Shown one piece after another: positions 53,877-61,214 of a DNA stretch of 64,000 nucleotides. Each line of letters starts with the position of its first letter. Position 1 is the stretch's first letter. The translations under genes and the position numbers were made by a program. Source of the stretch: an uncultured Collinsella sp. Its GTDB lineage: Bacteria; Actinomycetota; Coriobacteriia; Coriobacteriales; Coriobacteriaceae. The stretch covers positions 62,001-126,000 of the forward strand of contig CAAFZX010000007.1 of assembly GCA_900767675.1 (NCBI GenBank), read 5' to 3'. Under the pieces are notes generated by a model that was not told the DNA's origin, did not search any database, and saw only the letters and a program-made list of their open reading frames with translations.

Positions 53877-54791
53877 GTGTCCGAACGTCCCAAGGCATCC
53901 GCTCCCAAGGCGCCTACTTCCGCGAGGCCCGCGCGTAAGGCCGCCACTGCAGGAGCGCCTACAGCGAAGGGCAACTCCGGTTCGTGGCTGGCGGGCTTTA
54001 TCACCCGTGCCGCTGCCGGTATCGTCTATGCCGTTGTCTTTATCCTGTGCTTGGTTTTGGGTATTGTTCCCACGGCCATCTTCGTGTCCGTCATGAGCGG
54101 TTTGTGCTGCTATGAGTTCTTCCGCATGACGAGGCTCGACGGCAAGGTCGCCAACGAGCGCCTTGGTATCGCTACCGCCGTGCTCTTTCCGCTCTCGGCA
54201 CTGGGCGATTCGCTGCTGTTGAACGCCCTGCTGTTCGCTTTGATGCTTGCGGTTGGTATTTGGTATGTCTGGTCTCCGCGCACTCGCATCTCCGACATTG
54301 CCGTGACGCTCATGGGCCCAATCTACACTGGTTTTATGCTGTCGGCTATCGTGCTGCTGCGCGATGCCGTGCCCGGTTTTGCAGGCGCCCTGCTTTCGGT
54401 GGGCGTTTGCGCATCCCTTTGGGTCTCCGACTCGTTTGCCTACATCGTGGGCAGCCGCATCGGTAAACATAAGATGGTCCCCAAGATCTCTCCCAAAAAG
54501 AGCTGGGAAGGCTTTGTGGGCGGCATTTTGGGCTCTGTCTTGATCTGGCTCATCCTGTGGGCAACGCACTTCTATAAGCTGAGCTTGCCCTATGCACTGC
54601 TGTGCGGCGTGGTCGTCTCCATCCTGGGCGTTATCGGCGACCTCATCGAGTCGCGTATCAAGCGCGGTGTGGGCGTCAAAGATTCCGGTAATCTCATCCC
54701 GGGCCACGGCGGCATGCTCGACCGCAGCGATTCGCTCATCTTTGGCTGCATTACTGCGCAGCTGCTGCTGATGATCGGAGGCGTGCTGTAA
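53877..54791 (+). CDS. cdsA: Phosphatidate cytidylyltransferase
   Basis: Makes CDP-diacylglycerol for phospholipid synthesis. 304 residues with about eight membrane helices and the family signature SRIKRGVGVKDSGNLIPGHG followed by MLDRSDS. The first ~40 residues are a basic Ala/Pro/Lys-rich cytoplasmic leader. GTG start after GAGGAGG, two bases after uppS. Overlaps dxr by one base. Confidence 0.95.
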   Translation: MSERPKASAPKAPTSARPARKAATAGAPTAKGNSGSWLAGFITRAAAGIVYAVVFILCLVLGIVPTAIFVSVMSGLCCYEFFRMTRLDGKVANERLGIATAVLFPLSALGDSLLLNALLFALMLAVGIWYVWSPRTRISDIAVTLMGPIYTGFMLSAIVLLRDAVPGFAGALLSVGVCASLWVSDSFAYIVGSRIGKHKMVPKISPKKSWEGFVGGILGSVLIWLILWATHFYKLSLPYALLCGVVVSILGVIGDLIESRIKRGVGVKDSGNLIPGHGGMLDRSDSLIFGCITAQLLLMIGGVL

Positions 54792-55978
54792 TGGCGTATC
54801 AGACCACCTACGGTCCCGACGGGCGTCTTCGTGTTGCCATTCTGGGCTGTACGGGTTCTATCGGCACTCAGGCGCTCGACGTGTGCCGTCAGCATGCCGA
54901 TCGCCTGCAGGTGACGGCGCTTTCCGTTAACTCCAGCACCTCCGAGCTCGTTGCCGCTGCCCGTGAGTTCTCGGTTCCGGCGGTTGCCGTGGCGGACGCC
55001 TCCCATGGCGCTGACGCGGTGCTGCAGGAACTGCCCGAGGGCACGGAGCTCGGCGTTGGCGCACAGGCCGTGTGCGAGCTCGCATGCCGCGATGATGTCG
55101 ACTGCGTGCTCGTGGCCATCGTGGGCGCTGCCGGTCTCGAGGCGAGCCATGCTGTTCTGTCCTCGAACAAGCGTCTTGCTCTGGCCAACAAGGAGTCGCT
55201 CGTCGTCGGTGGCGATCTGCTTATGCCGTTGGCGCAGCCGGGCCAGCTTATCCCGGTCGACTCCGAGCATTCCGCCATCTACCAGTGCTATCTGGGCGAA
55301 AATCCGCGCGAGGCTCACTGCATTTGGCTTACCTGCTCGGGTGGCCCTTTCTTTGGCCGCACGCGTGATGAGCTCGATCGCGTGACGCGCGCCGATGCCC
55401 TGGCGCATCCCACGTGGGCTATGGGTGCCAAGATCACGATTGACTCCGCCACCCTCATGAACAAAGGTCTGGAGCGTATCGAGGCCATGCATCTGTTTGG
55501 CTGCGATCTTGATTTCATTAACGTGGTCGTGCAGCGCCAGTCTAAGATTCACTCCATGGTCGAGTTTGCCGATGGCTCCGTGATGGCGCATCTCGGCGCC
55601 TCCGACATGCGCATTCCCATCCAGTTTGCCTTCTCGTATCCCGAGCGTTGGGATACGCCGGCTCCGCGTATTGATTTCCGTGAGTTGGGGCAGCTTACCT
55701 TTGACGCGGCCGATATGGATACCTTCCGCTGCCTTGCGCTGGCCGAACGTGCCGGCAAAACGGGCGGCACCATGCCATGCGTGCTCAATGCCGCCAACGA
55801 GGTCGCCGTCGATGCCTTCCTGCATGATGACTGCAGCTTTACCGATATCGATCGCATTGTGGAATCCTGCATGGATGTTCACGATGTGCAGGCGGTCGAT
55901 TCGTTTGAACAGCTTCGCGACATCGATGCGTGGGCGCGTGAAAAGGCCGCGCAGGTGCTCGCCGCAACCCGTTCTTAA
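54791..55978 (+). CDS. dxr: 1-deoxy-D-xylulose 5-phosphate reductoisomerase
   Basis: First committed MEP-pathway enzyme; makes MEP with NADPH. 395 residues: NADPH motif LGCTGSIGTQALDV, ANKESLVVGG, PVDSEHSAIYQC with metal-binding Asp and Glu, and the ASGGPF-like loop here CSGGPFFGR; later MNKGLERIEAMHLF. The pairing with ispG downstream and uppS upstream makes this an isoprenoid-to-wall-lipid operon. Confidence 0.96.
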   Translation: MAYQTTYGPDGRLRVAILGCTGSIGTQALDVCRQHADRLQVTALSVNSSTSELVAAAREFSVPAVAVADASHGADAVLQELPEGTELGVGAQAVCELACRDDVDCVLVAIVGAAGLEASHAVLSSNKRLALANKESLVVGGDLLMPLAQPGQLIPVDSEHSAIYQCYLGENPREAHCIWLTCSGGPFFGRTRDELDRVTRADALAHPTWAMGAKITIDSATLMNKGLERIEAMHLFGCDLDFINVVVQRQSKIHSMVEFADGSVMAHLGASDMRIPIQFAFSYPERWDTPAPRIDFRELGQLTFDAADMDTFRCLALAERAGKTGGTMPCVLNAANEVAVDAFLHDDCSFTDIDRIVESCMDVHDVQAVDSFEQLRDIDAWAREKAAQVLAATRS

Positions 55979-56003
55979 CCCATAAGGATTGCTTTTTCGT
56001 TTT

Positions 56004-57365
56004 ATGGATACTGTTCTGAGCGTTCTCTCATCGGTCTTTTGGGGCCTGCTGATGCTTTCCGTCCTCGTGTTTTTGCACGAGGGCGGCCACTTTTTGGCGG
56101 CGCGTGCCTGCGGCGTCCGCGTTACTGAGTTCTTCTTGGGCCTGCCGTGCCGCTTTGATATCCATCACACATCGCGTCGCATTGGAACCAAGTTTGGCGT
56201 GACGCCGCTGCTGCTGGGTGGCTATGCCGCCATTTGCGGCATGGATCCGACCGACGTTTCGTGCGCCGACCGCGTGCTTGCGGCCATCTATCGCCACGGC
56301 CGTGTGACGGTGGCCGATCTTGCCGTCGAGCTCGAGCTTTCCGAGGAGGATGTGCTCGAGGCCTGTGCTTTGCTGTTGGGCTGGGGCTCCATCGCTCCCT
56401 GGTATGAAGAAGGGGAAAAGCCTTCGCCTAGTTACTATCCCACCAAGTACCAGACCCTGCCGCGCGACGCGGCGGGTTATACCACCTTTGACGGCCGTCG
56501 GTTCGATCGCGAGCATGCGACTGCCGAGGGCGATGTATGGGAACTGCCGTGCGGCGAGGCCGAATTCCTTGCACGCGAGCGCTCTCACACCTATTTGGGC
56601 CAGGGCTTTGTCAAGCGTGCCTTTATGCTGCTTGCGGGCATTATCGTCAATATCCTGACGGGCTTTTTGCTCCTTATGAGCATCTATTCCATCGCCGGTG
56701 TCACCGTGCCGGTGGATACTAACGTGATCGGCCAGGTTGACGAAGGCTCGATTGCCGCCGCGGCGGGAATCGAGGGCGGCGACGCGATTCTTTCGGTCGA
56801 CGGAGTATCGTGCTCTACCTGGATGGACGTTTACGATGCCATCGGCAAGGCTGCCGGTAAGGACGATATCGCCATTGAGTACGAGCGTGACGGCAAGCAG
56901 CATACGACCACGGTTGCACTTAAAGAGGGCGAGCGTCTAGGTGTGTATGCCTCTACGCAGGTGGTTCGTTTAGACCCCATCACGTCGGCTCGCCTGTCGT
57001 TCTCCTATGTCGTGCAGACGGCGGAGGGCGTGATGCGCCTGCTCCAGCCGCAGCATACGATGGAGATTCTCGATCAGTCCTCTTCAATCGTGGGTATTAG
57101 CGTTATGTCCTCACAGGCCGCTGCTGCCGGCCCTGCCACGTTCCTTTCGTTTGCCGCCCTCATTTCGTTCTCTCTTGGCTTTATGAACCTGCTGCCCATC
57201 CCGCCACTCGATGGCGGCAAGCTGGTCATCGAGATCATTCAGAAGATTGCGGGCCGCGAGCTTCCGCTCAAGGTCCAGACGATTGGGAGCTATGTGGGCA
57301 TCGCGCTCTTTGCGCTGCTGTTTGTCTATATGCTTCGTTCCGACATCCTTCGATTTATTCTGTAG
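56004..57365 (+). CDS. rseP: Site-2 protease RseP family, with winged-helix-like insertion
   Basis: Intramembrane metalloprotease of the M50 family. About 453 residues: HEGGH zinc motif (25-29) in the first helix, PDZ domain (about 240-315), and the C-terminal NLLPIPPLDGG motif. Between GGYAAICGMD (about 81) and the second helix (207-225), some 120 residues are inserted; 86-132 resembles a winged helix (AAIYRHGRVTVADLAVELEL and a following helix). Such a domain is not usual in RseP. ATG 56004 is preferred, although its AAGGA site is 15 bases away; TTG 55989 is the alternative. Confidence 0.9.
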   Translation: MDTVLSVLSSVFWGLLMLSVLVFLHEGGHFLAARACGVRVTEFFLGLPCRFDIHHTSRRIGTKFGVTPLLLGGYAAICGMDPTDVSCADRVLAAIYRHGRVTVADLAVELELSEEDVLEACALLLGWGSIAPWYEEGEKPSPSYYPTKYQTLPRDAAGYTTFDGRRFDREHATAEGDVWELPCGEAEFLARERSHTYLGQGFVKRAFMLLAGIIVNILTGFLLLMSIYSIAGVTVPVDTNVIGQVDEGSIAAAAGIEGGDAILSVDGVSCSTWMDVYDAIGKAAGKDDIAIEYERDGKQHTTTVALKEGERLGVYASTQVVRLDPITSARLSFSYVVQTAEGVMRLLQPQHTMEILDQSSSIVGISVMSSQAAAAGPATFLSFAALISFSLGFMNLLPIPPLDGGKLVIEIIQKIAGRELPLKVQTIGSYVGIALFALLFVYMLRSDILRFIL

Positions 57366-57377
57366 GGAGTGTTTGGA

Positions 57378-58460
57378 TTGTCTTTATCCCATCCTTTGCC
57401 TCGCGAGCTGACGCGCCCCGTGCATGTGGGCGGCGTGCAGATCGGTGGCGGCGCGCCGGTGGTGGTCCAATCTATGACCTGCACCGATACCGCCGATGCC
57501 CAGGCAACGCTTGCGCAGGTGTGCGCGTTGGCGCAGGCTGGCTGCGATATCGTGCGCGTGAGCGTGCCCTCCGAGGCCGCGCTTGAGGGTTTCCGCACCA
57601 TCTGTGCCGAGTCTCCGGTGCCGATTGTCGCCGATATCCACTTTAACCATAAGCTCGCCATTGGTGCCGTTGAGGCCGGTGCTGCCAAGCTGCGCATCAA
57701 TCCCGGCAATATCGGCGATTGGGCCAAGGTTGACGCGGTGATCGATGCTGCGGGTGCCGCGGGCTGTGCGATTCGTATCGGCGTCAACGCCGGTTCGCTT
57801 GAGCAGGATATCGCCGAGCGCGACGACCTCACGCAGCCCGAAAAGCTCGTGATGTCGAGCGAGCGTTTCGTCAAGCATTTTGAAGACCGCGGCTTTACGA
57901 ACATTGTGCTTTCGGCCAAGGCCCATAGCGTGCAAACGACGCTCGATACCTATCGAGCCCTGTCCCGTGAGATTCCCCACGTTCCGCTTCACCTTGGCGT
58001 AACCGAGGCGGGTACCAAGCTGCAGGGCACCATCAAGAGCTCGGTGGGCCTTGGTATCCTGCTGTCTGAGGGCATCGGTGACACCATGCGCGTCTCGCTC
58101 ACGGCCGATCCAGTTGAGGAGCCGCCGGTCGCCTGGGGAATTTTGCAGTCGCTGGGCCTGCGTCGCCGCGGTCCCGAGATTGTCTCGTGCCCCACGTGCG
58201 CCCGCTGTCAGGTTAACCTGATTCCTATCGCCGAGGAAGTAACCGAGCGGCTTAAGTACTATACCGCGCCGCTTTCGATTGCCGTCATGGGATGTGCCGT
58301 TAATGGCCCCGGTGAGGCTTCTGATGCCGACCTGGGCGTTGCTTGCGGACGTGGTCAGGCCCTGCTCTTTTCGCATGGCCAGATCATTGGTAAAGTAGCT
58401 GAGGATCAAATTGTCGACGCGCTTATGGCCGAGGTCGACAAACTTATTGAGGAGAAATAA
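57378..58460 (+). CDS. ispG: 4-hydroxy-3-methylbut-2-enyl diphosphate synthase
   Basis: Iron-sulfur MEP-pathway enzyme. 360 residues: VQSMTCTDTADAQAT, VADIHFNHKLA and LRINPGNIG in the TIM barrel; [4Fe-4S] ligands in SCPTCARC and MGCAVNGPGEA. TTG 57378 is chosen because GGGAG lies eight bases upstream; an earlier in-frame GTG (57369) is too close to that site. proS begins right at its stop codon. Confidence 0.95.
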   Translation: MSLSHPLPRELTRPVHVGGVQIGGGAPVVVQSMTCTDTADAQATLAQVCALAQAGCDIVRVSVPSEAALEGFRTICAESPVPIVADIHFNHKLAIGAVEAGAAKLRINPGNIGDWAKVDAVIDAAGAAGCAIRIGVNAGSLEQDIAERDDLTQPEKLVMSSERFVKHFEDRGFTNIVLSAKAHSVQTTLDTYRALSREIPHVPLHLGVTEAGTKLQGTIKSSVGLGILLSEGIGDTMRVSLTADPVEEPPVAWGILQSLGLRRRGPEIVSCPTCARCQVNLIPIAEEVTERLKYYTAPLSIAVMGCAVNGPGEASDADLGVACGRGQALLFSHGQIIGKVAEDQIVDALMAEVDKLIEEK

Positions 58461-60182
58461 ATGACCCGAGCAATGTATATGTCTAAGCTCTATGCGCCGA
58501 CGCTCAAAGAGGATCCGGCCGACGCCGAACTTGCAAGCCATCGTCTGCTGCTTCGCGCCGGTATGATCCGCAAGGAGGCCGCCGGTCTCTATTCCTATCT
58601 GCCGCTCGCTTGGCGCTCGATTCGTAAGATCGAGAACATCGTGCGCGACGAGATGGACGCTGCCGGCGCCCAGGAGCTCATGATGCCCATTATGGTCGAT
58701 GCCGAGCTGTGGCGTGAGTCCGGCCGCATCGATGCCTATGGCAAGGAGCTCGTGCGCTTCGACGACCGCCATGGTCGCGAGTTTGTGCTGGGCCCCACGC
58801 ACGAGGAGACGGTCACGGCCCTGGTGCGCAATGAGCTGCGCTCCTATAAGCAGCTGCCGGTGAATCTCTATCACATCCAGGATAAGTTCCGCGACGAGTT
58901 CCGTCCCCGCTTTGGCCTGATGCGCGGCCGTGAGTTCATCATGAAGGACGCCTATAGCTTCTCTGCCACGCAGGAGAGCCTGCAGGAGGAGTATGACAAG
59001 ATGAAGCAGGCCTACGCCAACATCTGCGAGCGCTGCTACATCAAGGCTCTGCCCGTTGTCGCCGACTCCGGCGAGATCGGCGGCGACACCTCCGTCGAGT
59101 ACATGGCTCTGGCCGACGCCGGCGAGGCCTCACTTGTCTACTGTGACGAGTGCGGCTTTGCTGCCGACGACGAGGCTGCAAGCACCAAGGTCGTTGTGAC
59201 CGAGGGACCCGGCGACGGCACGCTTACCAAGGTCGAGACTCCGGGTATGGGCACCATCGAGGCCGTCGCCAAGTTCTTCGGCTTCCCCGAGAACGGTACG
59301 CGCAAGTCGCTGGCGTTGATCGACGCCGAGGGCAAGCCGGTCGTGGCCATTGTCCCGGGCGACCACGAGCTCAATGACTGCAAGGCCGAGCATGTCTTTG
59401 GCAAGGGCTATCGTATGATGACCGACGAGGAGCTTCAGGCGAACGGTCTGCACAAGGGCTTTATCGGACCGGTCAACCTGCCCGAGGGCATCCGTCTGGT
59501 TTGCGATGAGAGCCTGCGCGAGTCCAAGCAGTGGGCTTGCGGCGCCAACGAGGTCGATTATCACTTTACCGGTGCCTGCCCCGAGCGCGACTTTACCGTC
59601 GATGAGTGGGCAGATCTGGTCACCGTCGTTGCCGGCGATCCCTGCCCGCACTGCGGCAAGCCGCTTTCTGCTGCTCGCGGCATCGAGGTATCCCAGGTCT
59701 TCCAGCTGGGCACCAAGTACTCCGAGGCCATGGGTGCCACCTTTATGGATGAGGACGGCAAGGAGAAGCCGCTTATCATGGGTTGCTACGGCGTGGGCGT
59801 GTCCCGCTCGCTCGCTGCCGTCGTGGAGCAGCACAACGACGAGCACGGTATCGTCTGGCCGGTCTCCGTTGCCCCGTATGAGGTTGCAGTGATTCCGCTC
59901 GACCCCAAGAAGGAGGAGTGCGCTACCGTCTGCGAGCAGATCGTTGATGGCCTGTGCGCCGAGGGTATCGAGGTCGTCGTCGACGACCGTGACGAGCGTC
60001 CCGGCTTTAAGTTCGCCGACAACGACCTTATGGGCTTCCCGTATCAGGTGGTGCTCGGCAAGCGTGGCCTTAAGAACGGCACCGTCGAGCTCAAGGATCG
60101 TGCCACGGGCGAGCGCGAGGACGTGGCGATCGATGAGGTCGTCGCCAAGGTTTCCGAGCTTGTGAAAGCTGCCCGTCGTTAA
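58461..60182 (+). CDS. proS: Prolyl-tRNA synthetase
   Basis: Class II synthetase of the bacterial type. 573 residues: RKEAAGLYSYLPLAWRSIRK, the motif 2 RFDDRHGREFVLGPTHEE, a ~170-residue INS editing domain (about 225-390), motif 3 CYGVGVSRSLAAVVEQHND, and the anticodon-binding C-terminus. Start ATG 58461 follows GAGGAG at the end of ispG. A strong terminator follows, closing the pyrH-to-proS run. Confidence 0.97.
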   Translation: MTRAMYMSKLYAPTLKEDPADAELASHRLLLRAGMIRKEAAGLYSYLPLAWRSIRKIENIVRDEMDAAGAQELMMPIMVDAELWRESGRIDAYGKELVRFDDRHGREFVLGPTHEETVTALVRNELRSYKQLPVNLYHIQDKFRDEFRPRFGLMRGREFIMKDAYSFSATQESLQEEYDKMKQAYANICERCYIKALPVVADSGEIGGDTSVEYMALADAGEASLVYCDECGFAADDEAASTKVVVTEGPGDGTLTKVETPGMGTIEAVAKFFGFPENGTRKSLALIDAEGKPVVAIVPGDHELNDCKAEHVFGKGYRMMTDEELQANGLHKGFIGPVNLPEGIRLVCDESLRESKQWACGANEVDYHFTGACPERDFTVDEWADLVTVVAGDPCPHCGKPLSAARGIEVSQVFQLGTKYSEAMGATFMDEDGKEKPLIMGCYGVGVSRSLAAVVEQHNDEHGIVWPVSVAPYEVAVIPLDPKKEECATVCEQIVDGLCAEGIEVVVDDRDERPGFKFADNDLMGFPYQVVLGKRGLKNGTVELKDRATGEREDVAIDEVVAKVSELVKAARR

Positions 60183-60211
60183 TCGACGATTTCGCTTGTA
60201 GTTCGATATGC

Positions 60212-60261
60212 GGGACGGTCTTGCATTTCTCCAGTTCGGGGAGATGCAGGACCGTCCTTTT
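60212..60261 (+). terminator. Terminator after proS
   Basis: A long stem from GGGACGGTC (60212) to GACCGTCC, with inner TGCAT/ATGCA-type and TCTCC/GGAGA pairs, followed by TTTTAT. Confidence 0.92.
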
Positions 60262-60286
60262 ATCTTGTCGGCGTGCACAATCGCTA

Positions 60287-60330
60287 AAAGGAAAACCCCA
60301 CAGCCCATGCGAGCTGCGGGGTTTCCTTTG
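60287..60330. terminator. Bidirectional terminator between proS and the APH gene
   Basis: AAAGGAAAACCCC and AGC pair with GCT and GGGGTTTCCTTT; T-rich flanks occur on both strands. It probably ends the minus-strand kinase gene and backs up the proS terminator. Confidence 0.8.
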
Positions 60331-60361
60331 TGCCTCCGATGCGAAATAAATCGCTCAGATA

Positions 60362-61126
60362 TTACTGATAATCGACGACGTCGATCCAGTTCTTCAGGAA
60401 CTCATCGTTCACGTTGCGCTTACGAGCGAGCTCGGAAGCGGCGACGATGCTCGTCCACTGACGCACGACCTGCATAGGCATGTCGGCGCGGTCGCAGTAG
60501 AGCTCCAGGTAGGCCTCGGCCTGGTCCTTGCTGTTGAGCGCAAAGAGCAGGTAGGTGGTGGCAACGTCGGCAGCAGGGGAGCCCTGGGTGGCGTGTGCCC
60601 AGTCGCACACATAGAGCTGGCCGTCGTCGCCGACGATGACGTTGGAGGGGTTGAAATCGCCGTGGCAGACCTTGAACTCCTTGGTCATGCCGTCCAGACG
60701 CTCCTGAAGGTTGTAGCGCGTGGTGGCATTGAGCTGATCAAGGCTGTCGATCATGCGGGCGAACTTGTCGCGCTGACGGTTGAGCAGCGGGGAGGTGTAG
60801 CCGTGGATCTCGATCTGGAGGTCGACGAACATCTCGAGGTACTCACCAAAGCGCTGGGGCTCGGCAGTCATCTTCTCGGCAAGGGTGGTGCCCGGAACCT
60901 TCTCGGTCACGAGCGCCCAGCCGTTGGCGTTCTCGAGCTGGGAAACCTCGAGAGCCTTGGGGCTGCGGATGCCGCACTCATTGATGCGGGCAAGATTCAA
61001 AGCCTCGTTGAACACGTCGGAGACAGGCTTGGTCTCGTTAAAGACCTTGACGATCTTGTCGCCCAGGTCGTAAACGACCTTGTTGCCACGGCGGACGAGC
61101 TCGGTCTTGGAATCGGGTAGCAGCAT
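60362..61126 (-). CDS. Aminoglycoside phosphotransferase-family (APH) kinase of unknown substrate
   Basis: A 254-residue kinase-like protein. The catalytic loop CHGDFNPSN (His155 to Asn162, Asp157) and metal-binding Asp175 in VCDWAHA are intact. Lys24 or Lys27 in the GDKIVKVFN strand may contact ATP. The fold serves aminoglycoside, choline, homoserine and fructosamine kinases among others; nothing here picks a substrate, and a resistance role should not be assumed. GAAAGGATG precedes ATG 61124-61126. It lies downstream of adhE on the same strand but behind a strong stem-loop. Confidence 0.8.
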   Translation of the reverse strand: MLLPDSKTELVRRGNKVVYDLGDKIVKVFNETKPVSDVFNEALNLARINECGIRSPKALEVSQLENANGWALVTEKVPGTTLAEKMTAEPQRFGEYLEMFVDLQIEIHGYTSPLLNRQRDKFARMIDSLDQLNATTRYNLQERLDGMTKEFKVCHGDFNPSNVIVGDDGQLYVCDWAHATQGSPAADVATTYLLFALNSKDQAEAYLELYCDRADMPMQVVRQWTSIVAASELARKRNVNDEFLKNWIDVVDYQ

Positions 61127-61158
61127 GGTTGCATCCTTTCAACGATGCGATAGAAGCG

Positions 61159-61197
61159 ACGGCGGGGGTGTGTGAAACACCCGTGCACCCCCGCCGT
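61159..61197. terminator. Strong stem-loop between adhE and the APH gene
   Basis: ACGGCGGGGGTG pairs perfectly with CACCCCCGCCGT (12 pairs). There is no clean T-run on the minus strand, so it may act as an mRNA 3'-stabilising hairpin or a weak terminator for adhE. Confidence 0.65.
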
Positions 61198-61214
61198 TAA
61201 AAACCGTGCTAAAA

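Noticed and set aside
60362..61126. Aminoglycoside resistance gene
   Set aside because: Only the generic kinase motif is shared. No resistance-type subfamily features or mobile context are visible.
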